NCBI GenBank assembly: GCA_905365145.1
Contig: CAJPIO010000001.1
Location: 248,001 to 312,000, forward strand
From: Candidatus Saccharimonadota bacterium
GTDB taxonomy: Bacteria; Patescibacteriota; Saccharimonadia; Saccharimonadales; Saccharimonadaceae
Length of the DNA stretch: 64,000 nucleotides
Reading direction: 5' to 3'
The notes beneath the pieces were generated by a model. The model had not been told where the DNA came from, did no database searches, and was given only the letters and a program-made list of their open reading frames with translations. Numbering within the stretch: the stretch's first letter is position 1; each line of letters opens with the position of its first letter. This document shows, piece by piece, positions 8,762 to 17,057 of the stretch. Position numbers and translations under genes: made by a program.

Positions 8762-8792
8762 AAAAACGCCCCCTGCACGAAGGGGTGTTTTT
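8762..8792. terminator. Bidirectional intrinsic terminator
   Basis: AAAAACGCCCC (8762-8772) pairs with GGGGTGTTTTT (8782-8792), 11 bp with a 9-nt loop. A/T tracts on both sides let it end the ribosomal operon on the plus strand and the P-type ATPase transcript on the minus strand. Confidence 0.85.
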
Positions 8793-8804
8793 ATTTATTA
8801 ACTT

Positions 8805-11111
8805 CTATCTATTCTGATAGATTTTGCCAGCGCGACGGGCCAGATGCCACTGCAACAGGGCGGCAATTACCACCACGCCAGCCACCGGGCCAATCATTGC
8901 TAAAGTCGGTATCGTGAAGTCAAAGAATCGGCGTAACAGCGGTACAGCAAAGCTAGTCGACGCTACCAGCAACGCTGCCGCTATATACAGCATTCGCGCT
9001 GTCTTGGCGCGCCGATCCAGCACCACGCCCAACATCGGCCCCACCAAAAATACCAAATATACGCCAAAAAACGTTGCTACTAGCACCGTCATTGTCGATA
9101 CCGTATCCTGGTCGTGCGGCTGCATAGCGCGCAGCATCAAGTACGTTATCGATACCGCCGCACCCGACACGAGCGCAATTGGCGTCACCGCGCCCAGCGT
9201 ATCGCGCCAAAAATTGTGCGGGTTAATTCGATGATGCGACCGCGGCGGGAAGAGAGTCCACATAATCGTCGGCATCGTCACCAAGAAAATATTCAAAAAA
9301 GTAATGTGGCGCGGCGCATACGGGTGTATCACGCCCAGCACTAGCGTTACCGCCAGCAGCACCAAACCGTAAATAATTTTGTGGAAGAACAGCGTTGCAA
9401 TTACCTCGATCGCTTGCATGATTTGATTCCCCAAACGCATACCCAGCGGCAATGAATTAAACGAATTATTAAGCAAAATAATATCCGCTACCCGCCGGCT
9501 AGCTGGCGCCCCGGCATACATGGCTACGCCAAGGTCGGCTTTCTTGAGCGCTAGAGCGTCATTGACACCATCGCCAACCATGCCAGTAAATTGATGGTTT
9601 TGCTGCGAGAAGTGGGCGATTAGATGTTCCTTTTGTTCTGGTAAAACGCGCGCAAAAATCGTATGCTGGTCGGCAGCTGTAGCAAATGTCGGCTCGTCGA
9701 GCTCGGCTAGCTCAGCACCAGTAATTGCCGTGTCAGGATTATTGATACCAGCAGCTCGCGCCACATACTGAACCGTCCGCGGATTATCACCGCTGATAAC
9801 GCGAATGTTTACGCCCTGGCGCTGCAAAAACGCTACCGTATCGACGACGCCATCGCGCAGCAAATTACGCAGCAAAACTACCGCTAACGGCCGGCCGCTG
9901 CCTGGCTTTAAAGATTTCAATGGTGTGTTATTATCATCAAACTCCGCCAGCAACAATACACGCAGACCATCGTCTGTCCACTTCTCAATCTGTTGCTGTT
10001 CAGTCGTCGATAGCGGCGCCATCCGCGCCACATATTCCGGCGCACCCATGATAAGCGTCCGAACCCGGCCATCGACTCGTGCTCTAACGCCAGCAAATTT
10101 ACGGGCCGAAGAAAATGCTAATATATCATCTACGGTATATTCATAAGGTAAATCAAGCGCAGTGATAATTGCTTGTCCGGTAGCATTACCACCGCTAGTC
10201 TCGTGCGCCACCATTGCCGCTAGCTGCTTGACTGGCTCATTACCACTGCCAAAGGGTTCGACGCGCTCCAAAGTAATCTCATCGCTAGTCAGCGTGCCCG
10301 TTTTGTCAGTACATAATATATTAAGCAGCGCCATCGCTTCAATTGCCGACAATTTCTGCGGCAGAACCTTGGCCTGAGCCAATTTTAGCGAGCCAAACGC
10401 CAACAGCAGCGAGCTAGCCAGCAGCAACCCCTCTGGCACGATGGTAATAGCACTAGTAATAATCGTTTTGAGAATCCGCACCGACTCGAAGCCAGCAATA
10501 CGGTAGCGCGCGAAAACTAGAAGCGACAACACAATTGCGCAATATGTCAAGAAAGTAATCGCGTTCTGAATTGCTTGCTGTAGCGGCGTCAAGCGCGGCG
10601 TATATTGCTTGAGCGTAGCACTGATTGCACCCACCTTGGTGGCATCGCCGACTGCCGTTACTCGCACTCGCGCACTGCCCGCTATCACCGTGGTTGCTGC
10701 GTAAACTTCATCATGTTTCTTCTTGTCAATTGAGGCTGATTCGCCAGTCAGCATGCTCTCGTTGACCTCTAATCCGCGAGCTGATAGAACTACGCCGTCC
10801 GCTGGCAGTTCATCGCCAGCCTCGAGCAGAATCTCGTCTCCAACCTGCAAGACATCGTACATCACTTCTACAACTTCATCGCCGCGGACTAATCGTGCTC
10901 GCGGCGCGCTCATTAACTCCAGCTGTTTGAGAGCATACTTGGCGCGAACTTCCTGAACAATACCAATTATTGTATTGACAGCAATCACTACCGATATAAA
11001 CCAAGCATCGCGCCGCTCGCCAGCGTACAATAGCGCTAGCGCCAACAAAAAAATCGCAATGACAATTGGCGACATCAAATTACGGCGAATAATATCTAAA
11101 TAATCCCGCAT
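8805..11111 (-). CDS. P-type cation-transporting ATPase
   Basis: This 768-aa membrane ATPase has all core motifs in order: LTGES in the actuator domain (about residue 118), PEGL in TM4 (about 224-227), the phosphorylated aspartate in CTDKTGTLT (about 268), and MVGDGVNDALALKKADLGVAM in the hinge (about 510-530). PEGL, together with the absence of N-terminal metal-binding domains, places it with P2-like pumps, perhaps near the CtpE/Exp7 group; the ion (Ca, Mg or another) is not settled. At 768 aa it is compact. It directly follows an unknown gene whose TAA abuts its ATG, so the two form an operon. The shared terminator at 8762-8792 ends it. Confidence 0.9.
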   Translation of the reverse strand: MRDYLDIIRRNLMSPIVIAIFLLALALLYAGERRDAWFISVVIAVNTIIGIVQEVRAKYALKQLELMSAPRARLVRGDEVVEVMYDVLQVGDEILLEAGDELPADGVVLSARGLEVNESMLTGESASIDKKKHDEVYAATTVIAGSARVRVTAVGDATKVGAISATLKQYTPRLTPLQQAIQNAITFLTYCAIVLSLLVFARYRIAGFESVRILKTIITSAITIVPEGLLLASSLLLAFGSLKLAQAKVLPQKLSAIEAMALLNILCTDKTGTLTSDEITLERVEPFGSGNEPVKQLAAMVAHETSGGNATGQAIITALDLPYEYTVDDILAFSSARKFAGVRARVDGRVRTLIMGAPEYVARMAPLSTTEQQQIEKWTDDGLRVLLLAEFDDNNTPLKSLKPGSGRPLAVVLLRNLLRDGVVDTVAFLQRQGVNIRVISGDNPRTVQYVARAAGINNPDTAITGAELAELDEPTFATAADQHTIFARVLPEQKEHLIAHFSQQNHQFTGMVGDGVNDALALKKADLGVAMYAGAPASRRVADIILLNNSFNSLPLGMRLGNQIMQAIEVIATLFFHKIIYGLVLLAVTLVLGVIHPYAPRHITFLNIFLVTMPTIMWTLFPPRSHHRINPHNFWRDTLGAVTPIALVSGAAVSITYLMLRAMQPHDQDTVSTMTVLVATFFGVYLVFLVGPMLGVVLDRRAKTARMLYIAAALLVASTSFAVPLLRRFFDFTIPTLAMIGPVAGVVVIAALLQWHLARRAGKIYQNR

Positions 11112-11600
11112 TTAACTCGTTCGGAGCCTCCGATAAACAAACTTCGCTGCCGGCCGCCAGCCAGAACTTGCATCATGATCAGCGCAATAAATGGTGCCAT
11201 TTTTGACTTCCTCGACCAAGAAAAGCGCCGGACAATACGGCACCAGCGTTCGATAGAAACGCAAATCGTCCTGGCTGATATCGCGCCGGCCCGGATATAC
11301 TTTAACGAACATATCACGGGCAATTTCCTCGAAATATTGCGGCTGGCCTTTCGGCGGAAAAAATATCTCGGGCCGCACACCCATACGCACCGCCATCTTG
11401 CGAATATCGCCCAGCGTCAGCTGCGACGAACCTTCGATGTAGCAGTATAACTGCTTCTTGGCCGAGAGAAAAAAAGTTGCCGAAGCAGCTTGTCCGCAAT
11501 CAATCCGCCGCGCCACCACCGTGCTCACCTCTAAGGACACACCAAAGCGGTCTTTGGCTATTTGCTCGATTGCAGCATCGTCAAAGAAATCATTATTCAC
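11112..11600 (-). CDS. Conserved-looking protein of unknown function upstream of the P-type ATPase
   Basis: A GTG at 11600 gives a 162-aa soluble protein beginning VNNDFFDDAAIEQIAKDRFG. A longer frame up to 11705 exists, but it runs through the promoter and across the divergent start, so it is rejected. TATAAT on the minus strand ends 6 nt before the GTG, so a leaderless mRNA is likely. The sequence mixes helical and beta-like stretches, with three cysteines in its second half (LYCYIEG, VPYCPALFLVEE, GTIYCADH) and no signal peptide. I recognise no family. The stop codon abuts the ATPase start, so it may be linked to that pump. Confidence 0.6.
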   Translation of the reverse strand: MNNDFFDDAAIEQIAKDRFGVSLEVSTVVARRIDCGQAASATFFLSAKKQLYCYIEGSSQLTLGDIRKMAVRMGVRPEIFFPPKGQPQYFEEIARDMFVKVYPGRRDISQDDLRFYRTLVPYCPALFLVEEVKNGTIYCADHDASSGWRPAAKFVYRRLRTS

Positions 11601-11606
11601 AATCAA

Positions 11607-11653
11607 ATTATACCATAAAACATTAGGGCATTTACCGAGCTTTGCGCTACAAT
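11607..11653. promoter_or_regulatory. Divergent pair of leaderless -10 boxes
   Basis: Minus-strand TATAAT (11607-11612) lies 6 nt before the GTG of the unknown gene. Plus-strand TACAAT (11648-11653) lies 7 nt before the helicase ATG at 11661. Both divergent genes should begin transcription at or next to the start codon. Confidence 0.6.
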
Positions 11654-11660
11654 GAGATAG

Positions 11661-14600
11661 ATGGAAAAGTTCAAAACTCGCTACAATAAGCTTAATTCTG
11701 CTCAAAAAGAGGCCGTTGATACTATCGACGGGCCGCTGCTAGTCGTCGCTGGCCCGGGTACTGGCAAGACCGAGCTACTCAGCATGCGCGCTGCCAATAT
11801 TCTGCGTGCCACCGACACGCTGCCCGAGAATATCCTCTGCCTGACTTTTACCGATAGCGGCGCTAACGCCATGCGGGCGCGTCTAGCGTCAATCATTGGT
11901 ACCGATGCCTACAAAGTAGCAATCCAAACTTTTCACAGTTTCGGCACCGAAATAATCAATCATCATAGTGAGTATTTTTATCGCGGCGCTGATTTTTCGC
12001 CAGCCGACGAAGTAGCCACTTACTCGATTCTAACTGATATTTTCGAGGAGCTCGACTACAATAATCCGCTAGCCAGCAAAATGAACGGCGATTTCACGCA
12101 TCTGCGCGACACAGCGCAAGTAATCAGCGAGTTAAAGCAGGCCGGCCTATCTAGCAGCGAGCTGCTGCAAATCATTGACAGTAACGAAAAGCTACTTGAC
12201 GCTGTTGAGCCGGAGCTCGCAGCTATTTTTGCTAATCGCATCAGCAAAACCACTATCGCTCTACTACCGCCAATTGCCAACAAAATTGCCGAATTGCCAG
12301 CGCCGCAATTGCCGCCAGCTATCGCGCCGCTAGCCGACGCGTTGGCGCTGAGCTTAGCGCGCGCCTTTGATGAAGCGGTCGCTAGCGGCAAGACAACGCC
12401 GATTACCGCTTGGCGCAACACCTGGCTCGAAAAGGACGCTCGCGGTGAGTTCGTCTTCAAAGACCGCAAACGCCACGCGAAATTACGCGCTGTCGCGCCG
12501 ATCTACGACCGTTATCTCGCCGAAATGCGCCAAGCCGAGCTATTCGACTACGATGACATGATTCTGAACGTCGTGCAAGCGATTGAGCAGTATCCAGACC
12601 TGCGCTCCAATCTGCAAGAACGCTACCAATACATCATGGTCGACGAATTTCAAGACACCAACCTAGCACAGCTGCGTATTCTCTTCAATCTGACAGACAC
12701 GCCGCACGGCGATGCGCCTAACATCATGGCAGTTGGCGACGACGATCAGGCGATTTATAGCTTCCAGGGCGCCGACGTCGGCAATATTCACCGCTTTCGC
12801 AAACAATATCCGAATCACGCCAGCGTCGTTTTGACCGACAACTACCGCTCGTCGCAAGAGATTCTTGACCGCGCCCGTGAAATTATCGTTCAGGCTAGCG
12901 GCCGCTTAGAAACCTCTATGGATATAAATAAGCAGTTACAGGCGCACACCAACGACGCTAACAGCCAAGTTACACTATCCGCGCTGCCAAGCCGCCAGGA
13001 GGAATTCGCCTGGATCGCCGAATCAATCCAAGAAAATATCACAAAAGGTATAAAACCATCAGAAATCGCCGTCATTGCTCGGCGCCACAGCGATTTAATA
13101 GCGTTACTACCATATCTAAACCGCGCCAATATTGCCGTTAATTATGAGCGTCGCGACAATGTCCTTGACGATGAGCGCGTCCAGCTGCTAGAGCTAATGA
13201 CCCGTATCTGCGTTGACATCGCAGCAGGCGAGCACGACGAGGCCAACAGCCTACTACCCGAACTGATAGCTCAACCAATGTTCGACTTTGACAGCGAAGC
13301 TATCTGGCGGCTAAGTTTGCAAGCCTACCGCAACCGCACCAACTGGCTTGAAGCGATGCTGGCGTCGCCGACTTTTCAACCGCTAGCCAAGTGGCTGCTC
13401 GACCGCGCCAAAGCTAGCCTGACCGAGCCGCTCGAAACTTTCCTAGACACGCTCATCGGCGTACCGCAAAACTACACAGCCAACGACGACACCGACGACG
13501 ATAATGATGATAACGACGCCGCGCGCAAACCAATCAAGCCGCACCGCAACACCTTCACCTCGCCGTTCTACCAATATTATTTTAACAGCGATATTCTTGG
13601 CAGCTCACCCGATGCTTATCTAACTGCCTTGGAAGCGCTGCAAACCTTGCGCAGTAAATTGCGCGAGGGCGCGCCAGACGGCACACTGCTAGCCAGCGAC
13701 TTCTTGACGCTAATCGACACCTACCGCCAGCTTAATATCCCCGTCGTTAGCATTCGGCGCGCCAGCGAGGCCGCTCAGCATGCCGTCAACCTAATGAGCG
13801 CTCACAAATCCAAAGGTCTAGAGTTCGACACCGTCTACGTCATCAACTCAATCGACTCGATGTGGGGCGAACGCGTGCGCAGTCGCAGCCGCTTGATTGG
13901 CTATCCAGAGAACTTGGCTATCTCGCCAAACGCCGACAGCTACGACGAGCGCATCCGTTTGTACTTCGTAGCTATGACGCGTGCCAAACGCCAGCTTTAC
14001 CTGAGCTATGCTCGCAGCGACGATACTGCCAAAGACACGCTCAAAGCTAGCTTTTTGGCTGGCACCAACTTGCAAGAAATCGACCGCCAGCCGAATAGCA
14101 CCGCCGCGCTCGCCGAGCAAAGCGAAATCGTCTGGCACGACCGCTTGACTACGCCAATCAGCCGCACCATGAAAGAACTGCTAGCGCCAACGCTCGAAAA
14201 TTACAAGCTATCTGTCACACACCTCAATAACTTTATCGACGTTACGCGCGGCGGGCCGCAGAACTTTTTGCTAAATAATTTGCTGCGCTTCCCGCAGGCC
14301 AAAAGCGCTAATGCCATTTACGGCACTCTGATTCACGCCGTTCTGCAGCACGCGCACAGCCATTTGGCGGCCAGCGGCACTCGCAAACCAATCGAGGATA
14401 TTACCGGCGAATTTATCCGCCTACTACACCAGCAAAATTTAAGCGACGCTGATCTGGCATTCTATAGCAAGCGCGGCATCGAAGCGCTCGAAGCCTTCCT
14501 GAGCGCCAAATACGGTACTTTCACACCGTCGCAAAAACCCGAGCTTAGTTTTGCCGGGCAGGGCGTCGTTCTCGGCCAAGCCCGCCTGACTGGCTCGCTC

Positions 14601-14999
14601 GACCTAGTTGATATCGACAATCAGACCATCACCGTCACCGATTACAAAACCGGCAAACCGTCAACTTCATGGACTGGCAAATCCGATTACGAAAAAATCA
14701 AGCTCCACAAATACCGCCAGCAGCTGATGTTCTACGAGCTGCTCTGCGCCAATTCGCGCGATTACGCGAAATATGATTTCGGCGGCGCTGTACTGCAGTT
14801 TGTCGAGCCAGACTCCCGCGGCGACATCTGCCAGCTTGACGACCGCTTTAGTCGCGACGAGCTCGCCGACTTCCAGCGCTTAATTGCCGCTGTTTGGCGT
14901 TGTATCACTACGCTAGAGCTGCCGCCAATCGACAATTTTGAACAAAATTACAAAGGTATTTTAGTGTTTGAACAAATGTTGCGCAATAGCTATAGCTAG
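11661..14999 (+). CDS. UvrD/PcrA-like SF1 helicase with C-terminal PD-(D/E)XK nuclease domain
   Basis: The 1112-aa protein has the SF1A motifs: Q-motif NSAQKEAVD (12-20), Walker A GPGTGKT (31-37), Ia LTFTDSGANAM (about 60-70), DEAD-like VDEFQDTN (about 326-333), GDDDQAIYSFQGAD and, late, the VNLMSAHKSKGLEFD and YVAMTRAKRQLYL-type motifs V/VI. The last 250 residues have IHAVLQHAH and near residue 994 TDYKTGKPS, the D...YKTG core of RecB-family nucleases. It is thus a single-chain helicase-nuclease, likely for end resection or repair. ATG 11661 follows a TACAAT box by 7 nt. An acidic D/N-rich insert (about residues 611-625) separates subdomains. Confidence 0.92.
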   Translation: MEKFKTRYNKLNSAQKEAVDTIDGPLLVVAGPGTGKTELLSMRAANILRATDTLPENILCLTFTDSGANAMRARLASIIGTDAYKVAIQTFHSFGTEIINHHSEYFYRGADFSPADEVATYSILTDIFEELDYNNPLASKMNGDFTHLRDTAQVISELKQAGLSSSELLQIIDSNEKLLDAVEPELAAIFANRISKTTIALLPPIANKIAELPAPQLPPAIAPLADALALSLARAFDEAVASGKTTPITAWRNTWLEKDARGEFVFKDRKRHAKLRAVAPIYDRYLAEMRQAELFDYDDMILNVVQAIEQYPDLRSNLQERYQYIMVDEFQDTNLAQLRILFNLTDTPHGDAPNIMAVGDDDQAIYSFQGADVGNIHRFRKQYPNHASVVLTDNYRSSQEILDRAREIIVQASGRLETSMDINKQLQAHTNDANSQVTLSALPSRQEEFAWIAESIQENITKGIKPSEIAVIARRHSDLIALLPYLNRANIAVNYERRDNVLDDERVQLLELMTRICVDIAAGEHDEANSLLPELIAQPMFDFDSEAIWRLSLQAYRNRTNWLEAMLASPTFQPLAKWLLDRAKASLTEPLETFLDTLIGVPQNYTANDDTDDDNDDNDAARKPIKPHRNTFTSPFYQYYFNSDILGSSPDAYLTALEALQTLRSKLREGAPDGTLLASDFLTLIDTYRQLNIPVVSIRRASEAAQHAVNLMSAHKSKGLEFDTVYVINSIDSMWGERVRSRSRLIGYPENLAISPNADSYDERIRLYFVAMTRAKRQLYLSYARSDDTAKDTLKASFLAGTNLQEIDRQPNSTAALAEQSEIVWHDRLTTPISRTMKELLAPTLENYKLSVTHLNNFIDVTRGGPQNFLLNNLLRFPQAKSANAIYGTLIHAVLQHAHSHLAASGTRKPIEDITGEFIRLLHQQNLSDADLAFYSKRGIEALEAFLSAKYGTFTPSQKPELSFAGQGVVLGQARLTGSLDLVDIDNQTITVTDYKTGKPSTSWTGKSDYEKIKLHKYRQQLMFYELLCANSRDYAKYDFGGAVLQFVEPDSRGDICQLDDRFSRDELADFQRLIAAVWRCITTLELPPIDNFEQNYKGILVFEQMLRNSYS

Positions 15000-15027
15000 C
15001 AGAATTATTTAAATATTGTATATTTTA

Positions 15028-15057
15028 TTGACAATCATAGTAGGTTATTGCTATTAT
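15028..15057 (+). promoter_or_regulatory. Consensus promoter of the large structured RNA
   Basis: TTGACA (15028-15033), an 18-nt spacer and TATTAT (15052-15057). The -35 is perfect and the -10 matches 5 of 6. Transcription should start near 15064. Confidence 0.7.
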
Positions 15058-15078
15058 ATATTTACTTTTGTTCGCAGA

Positions 15079-15134
15079 GTGAAGTTTATTTAATGATGCT
15101 TCTTCTGCACAGAAGCATCATTAAATAAATTCAC
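15079..15134 (+). repeat. Long inverted repeat at the 5' end of the structured RNA
   Basis: TTTATTTAATGATGCTTCT (15085-15103) pairs perfectly with 15111-15129 around a 7-nt loop. After a bulged G84, GTGAA (15079-15083) pairs with TTCAC (15130-15134), giving 24 bp. TTCACCTC (15130-15137) can instead pair with GAGGTGAA (15155-15162), so two exclusive folds exist. Confidence 0.8.
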
Positions 15135-15164
15135 CTCTTTTTCACCCTTAGAAGGAGGTGAAGC

Positions 15165-15317
15165 GTGTTTTTTAGACCTATGGCGGAGAAATCCGCCTGG
15201 GGGCCTTACCAGACCGAAATGGTCTGTAACGGCCCCTTGCGCCACGTCGGCTACCGTAAGGCGGCCGACGCGGGCACCGAGTTTCGGTGCCCGTTCTGTG
15301 GGTGGTCTATGAGATAA
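15165..15317 (+). CDS. Possible 50-aa CxxC small protein inside the structured RNA
   Basis: A GTG at 15165 is preceded by an excellent Shine-Dalgarno (AAGGAGGTG, 15152-15160) and opens 50 codons to TAA at 15315. The product has C21, H27 and a CPFCGW motif (C42, C45), which could be a minimal zinc ribbon. Against it, the same bases form five consecutive perfect hairpins, which is better explained by selection on RNA structure. The Shine-Dalgarno bases are also complementary to TTCACCTC just upstream. I report it as an alternative or dual-function reading, with low confidence. Confidence 0.3.
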   Translation: MFFRPMAEKSAWGPYQTEMVCNGPLRHVGYRKAADAGTEFRCPFCGWSMR

Positions 15318-15446
15318 CCGCCCGCAGAACGAGCAAGTGACGGCTCGGGGCGTGCACCCCGAGAACCGCTGGCACTAGGCCAGCAAAGGGCGTCCGCCAG
15401 CCCCTGGGTCAGATTCCCCGGCCGGTAGTCCGGAAAAAAGAATCAT

Positions 15447-15517
15447 GGGCGTGAGCTCTGGGAACGGTCGGGCCTCCAAAGCCCAATGGCCTACGGGTTC
15501 GATTCCCGTCACGCTCG
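15447..15517 (+). other. Degenerate tRNA-Trp(CCA)-like module inside the structured RNA
   Basis: Acceptor GGGCGTG (15447-15453) pairs with CACGCTC (15510-15516). A perfect T-arm ACGGG-TTCGATT-CCCGT spans 15493-15509. The anticodon arm 15469-15485 has loop CTCCAAA (anticodon CCA) with four good pairs and a C-A mismatch. The D-arm region is only about 13 nt and forms at most two pairs; position 8 is A, and no CCA is encoded. A normal tRNA-Trp(CCA) exists at 52568. I read this as a tRNA mimic or a tRNA-derived relic, not a working tRNA. Confidence 0.55.
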
Positions 15518-15818
15518 CTAGGGGTATGTATCGCGCTGTGAGAGAGCGGATACATAGACGGAGCTACACTGGGGAACGTCAAACGTGTAGCGCGTCCGGG
15601 AGCACAATGGAGTGCTCCTTGCCCCCTCATCTTCCCGAGACCCTCGAGAAGGAGGGAGAGAGAACCCGCCCGTACATCCCTCTCTCCCTCAGCCCCGCGA
15701 CCTCGACTTTCCCCCCTTTCGACGAGGTCGCGGGGCACAAACTTTTGGGTTCGCGAGTTTTACTCGTAGTAGCAGCCCCTCCGGGCCGCTCCGAGCAGAA
15801 CCGCTAGAGTCCCCAGCC

Positions 15819-15857
15819 GCCCCTATCTCAATGGCGAGATAGGGGCTTTTTCTTTTT
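15819..15857 (+). terminator. Strong intrinsic terminator of the structured RNA
   Basis: GCCCCTATCTC (15819-15829) pairs with GAGATAGGGGC (15836-15846), 11 bp with a 6-nt loop, followed by TTTTTCTTTTTT. The dus -10 box begins a few bases later. Confidence 0.92.
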
Positions 15858-15862
15858 TGTGC

Positions 15863-15868
15863 TAAAAT
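15863..15868 (+). promoter_or_regulatory. -10 box of dus (leaderless)
   Basis: TAAAAT ends 7 nt before the ATG at 15876, immediately after the terminator T-tract. Confidence 0.55.
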
Positions 15869-15875
15869 AACAGGG

Positions 15876-16931
15876 ATGACATCATTTTGGGACAACCTAC
15901 CGCAGCCATTTTTCATCTTGGCGCCGATGGAAGCCGTCACTGACGTGGTGTTTCGCCATGTCGTCAAGCAGGCGGGCGCACCCGACGTGTTTTTCACCGA
16001 GTTTGCCAATGCCACCGGCTGGGTGCATGCTGGCGACAAGGCTATCGCTGGGCGGCTCATCAAGACCGACGACGAGCATCCGCTGGTCGCCCAAATCTGG
16101 GGCGGTGAGCCAGGCGACATGGAACAATTTGCCGCTCACTGCATGGAGCTCGGCTTTGACGGCATCGACATCAACATGGGATGCCCCGCCAAGTCCGCTA
16201 TCAAATCTGGGGGAGCAGCGCTGATCCGCCAACCCGACGTAGCGGTCACTGCCATCGCCGCCGCCAAAACTGCAGGACTGCCAGTCAGCGTCAAAACACG
16301 GCTCGGCTATACTTATATCGACGAGTGGCACGAATGGCTTAGTATCTTACTCGCACAAAACCTCGCCAATCTGACCATCCATCTGCGCACCAAAAAAGAG
16401 ATGAGTAAAGTCCCAGCGCACTACGAGCTCATCGACGACATCGTCAAACTACGCGATGAAATCGCTCCGCAAACGCTCTTGACCATCAACGGCGACATCC
16501 GCAACCGCGTCCATGGCGAGGAACTATTTAGAGCCCACCCAGGCCTCAACGGCATCATGATCGGACGGGGAGTTTTTAGCGATCCGTTTTGCTTTCGAGC
16601 GTCTCGAGTGGTACCTCAGAAAAAATTTGGGCAACTTTACGTGGGCCCCGAATTCTTTTCTGACGGTACCCGAGAGACAAACAGAAAGAGTGCTCCAACC
16701 GAGGAAACGAAAATCCCCGTCACCAATCATAAACAAGAACTAATTAAACTCCTCAACTACCACCTTGACCTCTTTGACCGCTACCAGCCAACCCTCGGCC
16801 GCCCTTTCGAAACCCTCAAACGCTTCTTCAAAATCTACATCCGCGACTTCGACGGTGCCAAGGAACTGCGCGAACAATTAATGAACACCAAAAACACCGA
16901 CGAAGTCCGCCAGCTCATCAATTCTAATTAA
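15876..16931 (+). CDS. dus: tRNA-dihydrouridine synthase
   Basis: The 351-aa flavoprotein begins with ILAPMEAVTD (FMN-binding loop, about 14-23), then QIWGGEP, and the signature DINMGCPAKSAIKSGGAAL with the catalytic cysteine at residue 103. VKTRLGY, TIHLRTKKEM and NGDI...GIMIGRGVFSDP follow, as in the DUS TIM barrel. It reduces specific uridines in tRNA D-loops with NADPH. The C-terminal third is the helical tRNA-binding domain. There is no partner gene; it follows the structured RNA but has its own leaderless -10 box. Which Dus subfamily is not clear. Confidence 0.95.
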   Translation: MTSFWDNLPQPFFILAPMEAVTDVVFRHVVKQAGAPDVFFTEFANATGWVHAGDKAIAGRLIKTDDEHPLVAQIWGGEPGDMEQFAAHCMELGFDGIDINMGCPAKSAIKSGGAALIRQPDVAVTAIAAAKTAGLPVSVKTRLGYTYIDEWHEWLSILLAQNLANLTIHLRTKKEMSKVPAHYELIDDIVKLRDEIAPQTLLTINGDIRNRVHGEELFRAHPGLNGIMIGRGVFSDPFCFRASRVVPQKKFGQLYVGPEFFSDGTRETNRKSAPTEETKIPVTNHKQELIKLLNYHLDLFDRYQPTLGRPFETLKRFFKIYIRDFDGAKELREQLMNTKNTDEVRQLINSN

Positions 16932-17057
16932 CTAACAACTCTTATAGCACATCGCAAAGAATTGCAGATCGCTTACCGAGCATTCGCGACAGTCCAACAG
17001 CGGCAATTATATATTGCAAAAGTTGACTCGATTGAAAAGTTATTTTACAATACTAAA

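Larger units (their letters stand above)
15064..15857 (+). ncRNA. Candidate large structured non-coding RNA, about 795 nt, class unknown
   Basis: The stretch between the helicase and dus has a consensus promoter, a strong terminator and, between them, a run of near-perfect hairpins. Examples: 15182-15197 (6 bp, GAAA loop), 15200-15236 (6+6 bp), 15245-15270 (7 bp, with a CC-GTAA-GG tip), 15271-15293 (10 bp), 15295-15328 (12 bp, two G-U), 15344-15363 (7 bp), 15368-15384 (6 bp), 15525-15556 (8+4 bp), 15563-15591 (7 bp), 15599-15618 (7 bp), 15652-15690 (11 bp) and 15692-15736 (14 bp). A tRNA-like module sits at 15447-15517. GC content is well above the neighbours. No RNase P, SRP or tmRNA hallmark was found. 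Longer frames here read through tRNA and hairpins and look spurious. It is comparable in scale with GOLLD/ROOL-type RNAs, but I cannot assign it. Confidence 0.7.

Noticed and set aside
11601..11705. N-terminal extension of the unknown protein before the P-type ATPase
   Set aside because: It would run across the divergent promoter and the start of the helicase gene; the GTG at 11600 follows TATAAT by 6 nt.
15409..15738. 109-aa minus-strand frame in the same region
   Set aside because: It is the antisense reading of the tRNA-like T-arm (the typical GNRTRRP pattern) and hairpins, and no promoter or ribosome-binding site is visible.
15445..15807. 120-aa plus-strand frame in the GC-rich region
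   Set aside because: It translates straight through the tRNA-like module and four perfect hairpins, has low-complexity P/R/S composition and no ribosome-binding site. It is an artefact of a structured GC-rich RNA.
15064..15857. Is the structured RNA tmRNA, RNase P RNA or SRP RNA?
   Set aside because: I found no tag-like frame ending in ALAA, and the tRNA-like T-arm is in the middle, not at the 3' end. The RNase P core sequences and the SRP domain IV GGAA loop are not visible either. smpB in the window shows that a tmRNA should exist elsewhere.
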